64,000 bases of DNA, taken from Pseudalkalibacillus sp052246725 (GTDB taxonomy: Bacteria; Bacillota; Bacilli; Bacillales; Fictibacillaceae). Both the position numbers and the translations under genes were made by a program. The notes beneath the pieces were generated by a model. The model had not been told where the DNA came from. It saw nothing but the letters and a program-made list of their open reading frames with translations, and ran no database searches. The DNA lies in the NCBI GenBank assembly GCA_052246725.1, contig JBQQCL010000005.1; one strand, given 5' to 3'. Positions 35,434-44,589 of the stretch are shown in pieces. Within the stretch, counting starts at the first letter, position 1, and every line of letters starts with the position of its first letter.

Positions 35434-36372
35434 ATGACACAGATAATCTCATTATTCGCAGTTTTTTTGACGATATTCATTTTCGGAATGACTGTGATGC
35501 GTCTAGGATTGAATACTGCTTCTCAAGAAAAATTCAAAGACTTGCTTCTTCGTTATACAGACAAGACCTGGAAAGGCTTTTTATTAGGTGCGGTGCTTAC
35601 TGCTGTCGTACAAAGCAGTTCTGCTGTCATGGTGATCGTCATCGGTCTTGTGGCGGCTGGCCTCATGAGCTTCCGTCAATCGATCGGTATCATACTCGGA
35701 GCAAATATCGGGACAACCGTATCTACTGAAATCATAACACTTGAACTTAATCAGATGATCCTACCGTTTCTGATCATCGGGTTCATAATGATTCTTTATC
35801 CAAATAAATGGTCGTTTTGCTCCGGGTCAGCCCTATTCGGTTTAGGATGCATGTTTGTAGCAATGAACGGTTTTGAAGCCCTAGCAGGTCCAATAACTGA
35901 ACTCTCATGGGTGCAGCATTTCCTTCAAAGGACAAATGAACATATTTTATTCGGATTAGGTTTGGGAACGACCATGACAGCAGTCATCCAATCCAGTACA
36001 GCCACTACTGCCATCATCATGTCACTTATGCACGAAAACATCCTTTCCTTGACATCAGGTATTGCAATCATGCTAGGTGCTAATGTTGGTACTTGTGTTA
36101 CGGCAGTGATTGCATCCATTGGAACGACACGTGAAGCGAAGCTCGTCGCTTTTGCCCACATTTGGATCAATATCATCGGCGTGTTCCTCTTTCTTCCGTT
36201 TTTAAAACTCTTTTCTGAGTTCGTCATTTTGTTGACCCATCTGCCAGACGTGCAAATTGCGCATGCAAGTGTGTTGTTCAATGTCATTTCATCATTATTG
36301 CTGCTGCCATGTGCGGGATTACTTGCTGCATTAATTACGAAGCTTCATGGAGAAAGAGCAATAAAGTTCTAA
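35434..36372 (+). CDS. yqeW: Na/Pi cotransporter-family protein YqeW
   Basis: A 312-residue membrane protein of the sodium-phosphate cotransporter (NptA/PhoU-less) family. It has about eight hydrophobic helices arranged as an inverted duplication, each half carrying the QSS signature: VVQSSSAVMVI (about 62-72) and VIQSSTATTAI (about 186-196), each followed by GANIGTT or GANVGTC. It probably moves phosphate with sodium; the substrate is inferred from the family. GGTGGTGAAG precedes the ATG. It is divergent from rpsU. Confidence 0.93.
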   Translation: MTQIISLFAVFLTIFIFGMTVMRLGLNTASQEKFKDLLLRYTDKTWKGFLLGAVLTAVVQSSSAVMVIVIGLVAAGLMSFRQSIGIILGANIGTTVSTEIITLELNQMILPFLIIGFIMILYPNKWSFCSGSALFGLGCMFVAMNGFEALAGPITELSWVQHFLQRTNEHILFGLGLGTTMTAVIQSSTATTAIIMSLMHENILSLTSGIAIMLGANVGTCVTAVIASIGTTREAKLVAFAHIWINIIGVFLFLPFLKLFSEFVILLTHLPDVQIAHASVLFNVISSLLLLPCAGLLAALITKLHGERAIKF

Positions 36373-36400
36373 AATCAAGAGGTTTACATTTTTCATCAAA

Positions 36401-36490
36401 AATTAGAGGACATCAGAGACCTTATTTGCCTAATACCATTGACTTAAAGTCCATTTTTACACGAATAGCAGAACAGTTGTCCTCTAATTT
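36401..36490. repeat. Inverted-arm repeat (second family), 36.4 kb copy
   Basis: ATTAGAGGAC (36402-36411) pairs with GTCCTCTAAT (36479-36488). Outside the perfect arms, GAGACCTTATTT and GAATAGCAGAAC continue the weaker symmetry. It relates to the TTAACGGACACCAGAGACC units at 49.2 kb and 52.1 kb. Confidence 0.75.
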
Positions 36491-36535
36491 CAACAGATCG
36501 TCCACCTTTACGAAAAACTGTTCAATCCAATAAAG

Positions 36536-36600
36536 ACTTCCGTTCCCGCAGGAGTGTTGTAAATTTTCGTTTGAAATCAACAGAGCAGATTAACAAATCT
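36536..36600. repeat. Remnant of the GCAGGAGTGT repeat
   Basis: TTCCCGCAGGAGTGTTGTAA and GAAATCAACAG match the distal end of the 2.2 kb and 53.9 kb repeats. Confidence 0.55.
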
Positions 36601-36610
36601 TATCTAAACA

Positions 36611-36660
36611 AGAAGCTGTCCTATGAAATGTGTCAGACACATTTGGACAGCTCCTTTTTC
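36611..36660 (-). terminator. Bidirectional terminator between yqeW and deoC
   Basis: AGCTGTCC (36615-36622 region) and GGACAGCT (about 36645-36652) form the outer stem, with an internal AATGTGTC/GACACATT hairpin. T-rich flanks occur on both strands, which fits the convergent genes. Confidence 0.75.
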
Positions 36661-36661
36661 A

Positions 36662-37327
36662 TTAATAATCCAATTGTGAAGTTTCTCCTTTAACGATAGC
36701 AATTCCTGAGCTTGCACCGATTCGTGTTGCTCCAGCATCGATCATTTCTTTTGCGGATTCTGGTCCTCTAACTCCACCGCTCGCTTTCACACCGATTTCT
36801 GGTCCTACGACCTTACGCATCAATGCCACGTCTTCCGGAGTTGCTCCACCTGTTGAAAAACCAGTAGATGTTTTTACGAAATCCGCTCCAGCTTTCACTG
36901 ATAGTTCACATGCCTGTTTCTTTTCCTCGTCAGTGAGTAAGCATGTTTCAATAATCACTTTCGTAAGGGCTTTCCCTTTCGCAGCATCTACGACTGCTTT
37001 GATATCTTTTTCCACTAAATCGTAGTTTTTGCTTTTGAGTGCACCGATATTGATGACCATATCCACTTCTGTCGCTCCATTTTCAATCGCATTTTTCGTT
37101 TCGAACGATTTTGTTTCAGGAGTCGATGCACCTAATGGGAAACCGATTACTGTACATACTTTCACGTCTGTATCTTTCAGGATTTCATATGCTGTTTCAA
37201 CCCATGTTGGATTTACACAAACTGACGCAAATGAATATTCTTTTGCTTCTTCAGCAAGTTTTACAATGTCTTCTTTTTTCAACTCCGGTTTTAATGCTGT
37301 GTGGTCGATCATTTTTGCAATGTTCAT
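36662..37327 (-). CDS. deoC: Deoxyribose-phosphate aldolase
   Basis: A 221-residue class I aldolase that splits 2-deoxyribose-5-phosphate into glyceraldehyde-3-phosphate and acetaldehyde. The Schiff-base lysine is in DFVKTSTGFS (about 150-159) and the second active-site lysine in VKASGGVR (about 179-186). N-terminal MIDHTALKPE is typical. AGAGGAGATGCGAGT precedes the ATG. It stands alone here, not in a deo operon; the ~95-base gap to mtaB contains no clear terminator. Confidence 0.97.
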   Translation of the reverse strand: MNIAKMIDHTALKPELKKEDIVKLAEEAKEYSFASVCVNPTWVETAYEILKDTDVKVCTVIGFPLGASTPETKSFETKNAIENGATEVDMVINIGALKSKNYDLVEKDIKAVVDAAKGKALTKVIIETCLLTDEEKKQACELSVKAGADFVKTSTGFSTGGATPEDVALMRKVVGPEIGVKASGGVRGPESAKEMIDAGATRIGASSGIAIVKGETSQLDY

Positions 37328-37421
37328 ACTCGCATCTCCTCTGTAGTCATTAAATTTTGCCGTTTTTAGTCTAGAGTGTTGTTTTCAACAACATGTCTTA
37401 ACTTTTAAATCTTGTTGTTTT

Positions 37422-38768
37422 TTAAGCCGACGCTGTTGTCTGCTCTGAATCCATGACTCTGACAAATTGTCCTTCGTTCACAGGGTATCCCGCTTTCGTA
37501 ATCTTTACACGAACGAGTTTACCAATCATGTCTTCAGTTGCAGGAATACTGACTTTCATATAATTCGCTGTATAGCCGATGTACATATCCTCGTCTGGAT
37601 GCTCTTTATCAAGTTCCTCCGGGATGATGTCAAGGACTTCTCCTTCATATTGAGAGGCATATTCCTTTGCTAATTGATTCGAAAGTTCAATCAATCGATG
37701 GACACGGTCATTTTTCACATCCTCAGGAACTTGATCTTCCATATTGGCTGCAGGTGTTCCTGTTCTGCGGCTGAACGGGAATACATGAAGTTCAGAAAAC
37801 TTGTGATCTTTAATAAAATTATACGTTTCCATGAACTCTTCTTCAGTTTCCCCAGGGAAGCCAACGATCACATCTGAGGTTATCGCAAGGCCTGGTAACG
37901 CTTTTTTCAGCTTGTTCAATCGATCCGCAAACATTTCCATACTGTACTTTCTTCTCATACGTTTAAGTACCGCATCAGATCCAGATTGCAATGGTATGTG
38001 CAAATGAGGGACAACGATATCGGAACGATCCAATACGTCGATCACCTCATCGGTTACCTGGCTCGCCTCAATAGAAGAAATCCGTAGACGCTTCAAGCCT
38101 TTTACCTGTTCATCGATATCAGATAAAAGCTGTGCGAAATTATAATCTTTCATGTCCTCGCCATAGCCAGCTGTATGGATTCCTGTAAGGACGATTTCTT
38201 GATAGCCTGCATCCACAAGCTGCTGGGCTTGTTCGATAACATGCTCTGGTTTTCTTGAGCGTAAAAGCCCCCGCGCCCAAGGAATGATACAGAAGGTACA
38301 GAAATTGTTGCAACCTTCTTGGATCTTTAATGAAGCACGTGTACGATCGGTGAATGCGGGTACTTCAAGCTCTTCATAGACCCGTGCTTTCATAATGTTC
38401 CCTACTCCATTGATCGGCTGGCGTTCACGTTTATATTGTTCAATGTATTCGAGCATCTTCACTCTGTCTTGCGTGCCGACGACGACGTCAACACCAGGAA
38501 TCGCCATGACCTCGGCGGGTGAGGTCTGCGCGTAACATCCCGTTACACAAATGACGGCATCTGGATTTTTACGGATGGCACGGCGAATTACCTGACGACT
38601 TTTTTTATCCCCAGTATTCGTTACGGTACAAGTGTTGATGACATACACATCCGCACGCTTTTCGAAATCTGTACGCTCATAATCTTGACTCTTGAATAAC
38701 TGCCAGATCGCTTCAGTTTCGTAATGATTTACTTTACATCCTAATGTATGAAACGCTACAGAAGGCAT
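37422..38768 (-). CDS. mtaB: tRNA t6A37 methylthiotransferase MtaB
   Basis: A 448-residue radical-SAM enzyme (YqeV) converting t6A to ms2t6A at position 37 of tRNA. The N-terminal MTTase domain has cluster cysteines in LGCKVN, NTCTVT and TGCYAQ. The radical-SAM motif is CNNFCTFCIIPWARG (about 147-161), and a TRAM domain occupies the last 65 residues. It follows rsmE by six bases in the prmA-rsmE-mtaB series. Confidence 0.96.
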   Translation of the reverse strand: MPSVAFHTLGCKVNHYETEAIWQLFKSQDYERTDFEKRADVYVINTCTVTNTGDKKSRQVIRRAIRKNPDAVICVTGCYAQTSPAEVMAIPGVDVVVGTQDRVKMLEYIEQYKRERQPINGVGNIMKARVYEELEVPAFTDRTRASLKIQEGCNNFCTFCIIPWARGLLRSRKPEHVIEQAQQLVDAGYQEIVLTGIHTAGYGEDMKDYNFAQLLSDIDEQVKGLKRLRISSIEASQVTDEVIDVLDRSDIVVPHLHIPLQSGSDAVLKRMRRKYSMEMFADRLNKLKKALPGLAITSDVIVGFPGETEEEFMETYNFIKDHKFSELHVFPFSRRTGTPAANMEDQVPEDVKNDRVHRLIELSNQLAKEYASQYEGEVLDIIPEELDKEHPDEDMYIGYTANYMKVSIPATEDMIGKLVRVKITKAGYPVNEGQFVRVMDSEQTTASA

Positions 38769-38774
38769 TTATGG

Positions 38775-39530
38775 TCACCTCAATAATTCTAATTGATAGG
38801 AAATAGCAGCGAGCACATATAATGAAGCAGTCTCGGTCCGCAGAATACGCGGTCCAAAACCACAGGCAATAAACCCCGCATCATGAAGATGTTCGACTTC
38901 TTCTGCTGTCAAACCACCTTCCGGCCCTATGACAATGATGATACTCTCATTTCCAATATCCGCTCTGCTAAGAAGCTTAGCCAGTCGGGACGTCTCGTTT
39001 TGTTTCGCTTGTTCTTCATATGCAACGATTTTCATCGTATACGATTCACTTTGAGAAATCAATTCCTTGAAGGAAACCGGCTCGATACATTCAGGCATTT
39101 TGTTTCGATGCGATTGTTCAGCGGCTTCTTTAATAATCTTTTGTAGTCGATCTGTTTTCTTCTTAGACTTTTTCGCATCCCATTTCACAATCGACCTAGT
39201 TGCTTGAAAAGGAATGAATCGCTCAGCACCAAGTTCGGTACCTTTCTGGACAATCATCTCTAGTTTATCATGCTTTGGCAGACCTTGCGCAATTGTTACA
39301 GAAATCGGCAGTTCTGTTTCGTGTTCTATCCACTCGGCTACCGAAAGTTCCACAGATGAATCTGTCAATTCAAGAATCGTACACCTGGCAACACGACCTT
39401 GATTGTCGCTGCAAATCACTTGATTACCAGGAGACATGCGCATAACTTTCGAGATATGCTTCACATCTTCCCCTTTAATCGAAACCAACGTATCAGTCAT
39501 CTGATCAGGCTGGACAAAGTACCGTTGCAT
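38775..39530 (-). CDS. rsmE: 16S rRNA (uracil1498-N3)-methyltransferase RsmE
   Basis: A 251-residue SPOUT-class methyltransferase (YqeU). The N-terminal PUA-like domain begins MQRYFVQPDQ; the knot region has IGPEGGLTAEEVE (about 203-215) and GPRILRTETASLYVLAAI near the end, the SAM-binding trefoil. It overlaps prmA by one base. Confidence 0.96.
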   Translation of the reverse strand: MQRYFVQPDQMTDTLVSIKGEDVKHISKVMRMSPGNQVICSDNQGRVARCTILELTDSSVELSVAEWIEHETELPISVTIAQGLPKHDKLEMIVQKGTELGAERFIPFQATRSIVKWDAKKSKKKTDRLQKIIKEAAEQSHRNKMPECIEPVSFKELISQSESYTMKIVAYEEQAKQNETSRLAKLLSRADIGNESIIIVIGPEGGLTAEEVEHLHDAGFIACGFGPRILRTETASLYVLAAISYQLELLR

Positions 39531-40495
39531 TATCGTGTCCTCTGAATTTCTTTCTGTGAAGGTTTTCTCGTAATGAAGGCGACCCAGTCTTCCATAAGTA
39601 ACGTTTCATCTATAATGAAACCATGTTCAAGAAGTGCTCGTTTTACTTCATCCTTTTTTCCTTTAATGATCCCAGAAACAATGAACTTCCCATCAGGTTT
39701 AAGTAATTTGAAAGCATCCTCATCAAAACGGAGGATGATTTCCGCTAATATGTTCGCTACAATCATGTCATATTGGCCGCTGACGTTGTCCAGGAGGTTG
39801 TTTTGACGTACTGTAATCTGATCCTGGGTTTTATTTAACTTGATGTTCAATCGAGCACTTTTCACTGCGATTTCATCTAAATCCAATGCAGTTACATGCT
39901 TTGCTCCGAGTTTCGCTGCAGCAATACTTAGAACGCCTGATCCTGTTCCGACATCAATCACTTCTTCCTCAGGTTTCAGCGTTTTCTCGATTGCTTGGAT
40001 ACACATGACGGTCGTAGGGTGAGTCCCTGTACCAAAAGCCATTCCTGGATCAAGTTCTACAATTAGTTCATCCGTACTCACTTTTTCATACTCTTCCCAT
40101 GTTGGTATGATCGTGATTCGTTCAGAAATTTTCACAGGCTTATAATATTTTTTCCAAGCTGTCGCCCATTCTTCCTCATGGACTTCACTGATCGTGATTT
40201 TATTGTGGCCAAGATCGATGTTATGAAGCAGCAGTCCATTGATGGCCTCTTTTATCTCTTCGACCGTCTCACCTAAAAAGCTGTTAACTGGCAAATAAGC
40301 TTTTACGACCACACCTTCATCAGGGTAATCGTCCGGATTCAGCTGGTAGATCTCTCCCATTGAGGTATCCCACACTTTCACCAAGTCTTGCGGGTCTTCA
40401 ATTACAACTCCACTAGCTCCAGATTCGTGCAGGATATTCGAAATCGGTTCAATTGCTTCCTGTGTTGTAAGAATGCTGATTTCAGACCATTTCAT
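39530..40495 (-). CDS. prmA: Ribosomal protein L11 methyltransferase PrmA
   Basis: A 321-residue SAM-dependent enzyme that trimethylates L11. An N-terminal substrate-recognition domain (MKWSEISILTTQEAIEPISN) is followed by LDPGMAFGTGTHPTT and the SAM motif VIDVGTGSGVLSIAAAK. The start at 40495 follows family similarity; AAAGGAAG lies 14 bases before it, a long spacing, while an in-frame ATG four codons upstream is only two bases from it, so the true start is slightly uncertain. Confidence 0.96.
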   Translation of the reverse strand: MKWSEISILTTQEAIEPISNILHESGASGVVIEDPQDLVKVWDTSMGEIYQLNPDDYPDEGVVVKAYLPVNSFLGETVEEIKEAINGLLLHNIDLGHNKITISEVHEEEWATAWKKYYKPVKISERITIIPTWEEYEKVSTDELIVELDPGMAFGTGTHPTTVMCIQAIEKTLKPEEEVIDVGTGSGVLSIAAAKLGAKHVTALDLDEIAVKSARLNIKLNKTQDQITVRQNNLLDNVSGQYDMIVANILAEIILRFDEDAFKLLKPDGKFIVSGIIKGKKDEVKRALLEHGFIIDETLLMEDWVAFITRKPSQKEIQRTR

Positions 40496-40558
40496 GAGAT
40501 CTACCATCTTCCTTTCATTTTTCATTCATCAGGATCGTCCGGTTACTTTATTTCATTG

Positions 40559-41671
40559 TTATTCGCCTTTAAAAGCTCTTTTTACTTTACTGAACAAATT
40601 GTCATGCTGTTCATCTACTGTTTCTCCATTGATATCAGCAAACTCACGAAGAAGTTGTTTTTGTCGTTCGTTCAGATTTTTCGGTGTAACCACTTTCACT
40701 TTAACATGCTGGTCTCCTTGACCGTACCCGCGAACGTTCTGAACACCTTTTCCGCGAAGACGGAAGCTCGTTCCTGATTGGGTCCCCGCTGGGATTTTAA
40801 GCTTCACTTTGCCATGTAGTGTCGGAACTTCAATCTCATCGCCTAGTGTAACTTGAGAAAATGTAAGTGGCATATCGATGAATATATCATCTCCATCACG
40901 CTTATAAAGCTCATGTGGAGATACACGCACTACCACATATAAATCTCCAGGAGGTCCGGCATTCTCCCCAGCTTCTCCTTTTCCAGCTACACGGATCTGT
41001 TGACCGTGATCGATACCTGCTGGAATTTTCACATGGATTTTCTTTTGCTTGCGCACCTTGCCTTTTCCAGCACAAGTATGACACTTATCTTTGATGAATT
41101 TGCCAGTTCCGTTACAGTGGTGGCATACCCTGCGGTTTACAACACGGCCGAATGGTGTATTCTGTTCAATATTCAACTGACCGCTGCCGCCGCAATGAGA
41201 ACATGTTTCTGGTTTTGTTCCAGGTTTCGCTCCAGATCCGAAGCATGTATCACATTCTTCTTCCTTAGGGATTTGAATATCTGTCTCTTTACCAAAAACA
41301 GCTTCTTCGAATTTAAGAGTCATCGTATATTGCAAATCTGCACCTTGACGCGGAGCATTCGGATTTCTACGTCCGCCACCGCCGCCAAAGAACATATCGA
41401 AAATATCACCGAAACCTCCAAAGTCTGCTCCACCAGCACCAAATCCCTGGTTAGGATCTGAGTGTCCGAACTGATCATAGTGGGCTTTCTTCTGAGAATC
41501 ACTCAAAACATCATATGCTTCCTTGACTTCCTTGAATTTCTCCTCAGCATCCGATTCTTTATTAACATCCGGATGAAATTTTCTAGCGAGTTTTCGATAA
41601 GCTTTTTTTATTTCATCAGTCGAAGCGTTCTTGTCAACGCCTAGGACTTCATAGTAATCACGCTTACTCAA
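40559..41671 (-). CDS. dnaJ: Chaperone DnaJ
   Basis: A 370-residue type I Hsp40. The J domain contains HPD (about 32-34), the Gly/Phe-rich region is at 70-105, and four zinc-finger repeats follow: CDTCFGSG, CSHCGGSG, CHHCNGTG, CHTCAGKG. It stimulates DnaK ATPase. The TTG at 41671 (MSKRDYYEVLG) follows GGGAGTGAG and matches the family; two GTG codons upstream overlap that site. A terminator separates it from dnaK, so transcript levels may differ. Confidence 0.96.
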   Translation of the reverse strand: MSKRDYYEVLGVDKNASTDEIKKAYRKLARKFHPDVNKESDAEEKFKEVKEAYDVLSDSQKKAHYDQFGHSDPNQGFGAGGADFGGFGDIFDMFFGGGGGRRNPNAPRQGADLQYTMTLKFEEAVFGKETDIQIPKEEECDTCFGSGAKPGTKPETCSHCGGSGQLNIEQNTPFGRVVNRRVCHHCNGTGKFIKDKCHTCAGKGKVRKQKKIHVKIPAGIDHGQQIRVAGKGEAGENAGPPGDLYVVVRVSPHELYKRDGDDIFIDMPLTFSQVTLGDEIEVPTLHGKVKLKIPAGTQSGTSFRLRGKGVQNVRGYGQGDQHVKVKVVTPKNLNERQKQLLREFADINGETVDEQHDNLFSKVKRAFKGE

Positions 41672-41765
41672 CACTCTCACTCCCGGTTCTTTTACATAAC
41701 GATTATCATATCATTATAATCTACAATTCTGCAACATGTTGCCATTAAATTGTCCCAGCATAGAA

Positions 41766-41799
41766 AAAGTCAAAGCCTTGAAGACTGACTTTGACTTTT
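41766..41799 (-). terminator. Terminator between dnaK and dnaJ
   Basis: AGTCAAAG (41768-41775) and CTTTGACT (41789-41796) form a perfect 8-base stem with A/T tails. It lies just after the dnaK stop, inside the heat-shock operon, and may reduce dnaJ expression. Confidence 0.75.
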
Positions 41800-41810
41800 C
41801 CTTATTGTGG

Positions 41811-43646
41811 TTACTTCTTCTCGTTATCGTCGTTTACTTCCTCATAATCAGCATCCACTACATCATCATCTTGTGCGTTTTGATTTTCTCCGCCTTCTTG
41901 TGCAGCTTGAGCCTGTTGAGCAGCTTGTTCGTAAAGTTTAGTTGATAGCTCTTGAACAATCTGTTGTAACTCTTCTTTTGCTGTACGGATTTCTTCAAGG
42001 TCGTCACCTTCTAGAGCTTTTTTCACTTTATCTTTCGCTTCATTTGCTTTTGTCACATCAGCTTCGTCGACGTTACCTTCAAGATCTTTCAAAGTCTTTT
42101 CAGTTGTGAATACAAGCTGATCTGCTTCATTACGAAGATCAACCTCTTCACGACGCTTCTTATCAGCTTCTGCATTTTCTTCAGCGTCTTTGACCATCTT
42201 TTCGATATCTTCTTCTGAAAGTCCTGAAGAAGAAGTGATTGTGATGGATTGTTCTTTATTTGTTCCAAGATCCTTCGCTTTAACATTTACAATACCGTTC
42301 GCATCGATATCAAAAGATACTTCGATTTGTGGTACCCCACGTGGTGCTGGTGGGATGTCAGTCAATTGGAAACGGCCCAGAGTCTTGTTGTCTGCAGCCA
42401 TTTCACGCTCCCCTTGGAGGACGTGGATATCGACAGACGGTTGATTGTCAGCTGCTGTTGAGAACACCTGAGACTTACTCGTAGGGATTGTCGTGTTACG
42501 CTCGATAAGCTTCGTGTTCACGCCACCCATTGTTTCGATTCCAAGAGAAAGTGGTGTTACATCTAATAAGACGACATTTTTGACGTCCCCTGTAAGGACA
42601 CCTGCCTGGATTGCTGCACCAAGTGCAACAACTTCATCCGGGTTGACACCTTTATGCGGGTCTTTTCCAGTGACTTTCTTGATTGCTTCTTGAACAGCAG
42701 GGATCCGAGTTGAGCCGCCAACAAGGACGACCTTGTCAATCTCAGATGGTGTAAGCCCTGCATCCTTGATCGCTTGACGTGTCGGCCCCATAGTACGTTC
42801 AACTAATTGAGAAGTCATTTCATCGAACTTGGCACGTGATAAGTTCACTTCCAAGTGTTTTGGACCAGATGAATCAGCCGTAATGAATGGTAACGAAATT
42901 TGCGTTTGCGTTACACCAGAAAGGTCCTTCTTCGCTTTCTCTGCAGCATCCTTCAAACGTTGAAGAGCCATTTTATCCTGAGAAAGATCAATTCCATTCT
43001 CTTTTTTGAATTCACTAACGAGATAGTCGATGATTGCTTGGTCAAAATCATCTCCACCTAGTTCGTTATCGCCAGATGTTGCTTTAACTTCGAAGAACCC
43101 GTCTCCTAGTTCAAGCAAGGACACGTCGAATGTTCCTCCACCTAGGTCGTATACAAGAATTGTTTGATCATTTTCTTTTTCAAGCCCATATGCTAGCGCA
43201 GCTGCTGTAGGTTCGTTGATGATACGTTCAACTTCCAAACCTGCAACTTTTCCAGCGTCTTTCGTTGCTTGGCGCTGAGAATCATTAAAGTAAGCCGGCA
43301 CTGTGATGACAGCATTTGTAACTTTTTCACCAAGGTATGCCTCAGCGTCAGCTTTAAGCTTTTGAAGGATGATTGCTGAGACTTCCTGTGGTGTGTATTC
43401 TTTTCCTTCAGCTTCTACTTTATATTCAGTACCCATGTGACGCTTGATAGAAATAATCGTATTCGGATTTGTAACTGCTTGACGTTTTGCGACTTCTCCG
43501 ACTAGACGCTCCCCATCTTTGAATGCGACGACAGATGGTGTCGTGCGGTTTCCTTCTGGGTTCGGGATAACTGTTGCTTCCCCACCCTCCATTACAGCAA
43601 CACAAGAGTTTGTTGTACCTAAGTCAATACCAATTACTTTGCTCAT
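41811..43646 (-). CDS. dnaK: Chaperone DnaK
   Basis: A 611-residue Hsp70. The nucleotide-binding domain has GIDLGTTNSCVAV at the start, VPAYFNDSQRQATKDAG, YDLGGGTFDVS and VLVGGSTRIPAVQ; the substrate-binding domain begins near 370; the tail ends in a Gln/Ala- and Asp/Glu-rich stretch. The ATG at 43646 follows AGGAGG; the 14 upstream codons lack similarity. It follows grpE after a repeat-filled gap of about 210 bases. Confidence 0.98.
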   Translation of the reverse strand: MSKVIGIDLGTTNSCVAVMEGGEATVIPNPEGNRTTPSVVAFKDGERLVGEVAKRQAVTNPNTIISIKRHMGTEYKVEAEGKEYTPQEVSAIILQKLKADAEAYLGEKVTNAVITVPAYFNDSQRQATKDAGKVAGLEVERIINEPTAAALAYGLEKENDQTILVYDLGGGTFDVSLLELGDGFFEVKATSGDNELGGDDFDQAIIDYLVSEFKKENGIDLSQDKMALQRLKDAAEKAKKDLSGVTQTQISLPFITADSSGPKHLEVNLSRAKFDEMTSQLVERTMGPTRQAIKDAGLTPSEIDKVVLVGGSTRIPAVQEAIKKVTGKDPHKGVNPDEVVALGAAIQAGVLTGDVKNVVLLDVTPLSLGIETMGGVNTKLIERNTTIPTSKSQVFSTAADNQPSVDIHVLQGEREMAADNKTLGRFQLTDIPPAPRGVPQIEVSFDIDANGIVNVKAKDLGTNKEQSITITSSSGLSEEDIEKMVKDAEENAEADKKRREEVDLRNEADQLVFTTEKTLKDLEGNVDEADVTKANEAKDKVKKALEGDDLEEIRTAKEELQQIVQELSTKLYEQAAQQAQAAQEGGENQNAQDDDVVDADYEEVNDDNEKK

Positions 43647-43689
43647 GAAAATTCCTCCTATATTTAATATGTAGCGTTTGTAGTTCATT

Positions 43690-43850
43690 CTAAAAGTGTA
43701 ATTTGTTCACTAAGCGAAATACATTCTCTTTCCTTGGGCGATTCGTAAGCTTCCTCACTTGCACTAGGATGTGTGTGGTACCGTGAGTTCTTGCCTGACT
43801 CGCTTTCCCGCAAGAGTCTCGTGAACACTACATTGATAACTATTACTTAA
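43690..43850. repeat. Degenerate repeat between grpE and dnaK
   Basis: GCTTCCTCACTTGCACTAGG, GAGTTCTTGCCTGACTCGCT and TTCCCGCAAGAGTCTCGTGA match the 2.2 kb and 53.9 kb repeats. It sits inside the heat-shock operon. Confidence 0.65.
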
Positions 43851-43860
43851 AAAGTGTTGA

Positions 43861-44451
43861 TTACTTTGAATTCACTTTCACCATTGCAGGACGTACAACA
43901 CGGTCTTTCAATTTGTAGCCCTTTTGAAGGACCTCTACGATCGTATTGTCTTCGTAATCATCTTCCTGCACTTGCATGACAGCCTGGTGCTGATGCGGAT
44001 CAAACACCTCTCCTGCTCCAGGCACTTCCTCAACACCTTCATTCTTTAATACCTCAATCAACTGATTATAAACCATCTTCATTCCTTGATGTAAAGAATC
44101 AGCTTGTTCAACATCAGTTTGTACGTTCAAGGCACGTTCGAAGTTATCGATGACTGGAAGCAACCCTTCTACTATTCCTTGTGCTCTATATTTCGCAGCC
44201 GCTTCTTTTTCTTCTCGCGTACGGCGGCGGAAATTATCATAATCAGCTTGCACTCGGACCATACGATTTTTTATTTCTTCGAGTTCCCTTTCAAATTCAG
44301 TCACTCGGTTATCTTCTTCAGCTTCAAGCTCAATCGTGTTATCGGCAGACTGCTCTACCGTTTCTTCATCTCGACTTTCCTCTTTCGATTCTTCGATAGA
44401 TTCTTCATTATCTTGAATACCTTGCTGTTTGTTTTCTTCCACTACACTCAC
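43861..44451 (-). CDS. grpE: Nucleotide exchange factor GrpE
   Basis: A 196-residue co-chaperone that releases ADP from DnaK. An acidic, Glu-rich N-terminal tail (about 1-50) is followed by the long dimer coiled coil (ELEEIKNRMVRVQADYDNFRRRT) and the beta domain with VPGAGEVFDPHQHQAV and KGYKLKDRVVRPAMVKV. It is second in the hrcA-grpE-dnaK-dnaJ operon. A short GGGAG/CTCCC hairpin lies in the 140-base gap after hrcA. Confidence 0.96.
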   Translation of the reverse strand: MSVVEENKQQGIQDNEESIEESKEESRDEETVEQSADNTIELEAEEDNRVTEFERELEEIKNRMVRVQADYDNFRRRTREEKEAAAKYRAQGIVEGLLPVIDNFERALNVQTDVEQADSLHQGMKMVYNQLIEVLKNEGVEEVPGAGEVFDPHQHQAVMQVQEDDYEDNTIVEVLQKGYKLKDRVVRPAMVKVNSK

Positions 44452-44589
44452 CTCCCTGACCTGATCAATGATCTAATCATCAATCTTTAATTCCGTTAAA
44501 AAAACATACTGAAGAATGGGAGATAAAGAGTTCTCCCACCCTTTAAATGCTTTGAATAAGTTTTCGTCCTTATAAAGGTATTACCACAA

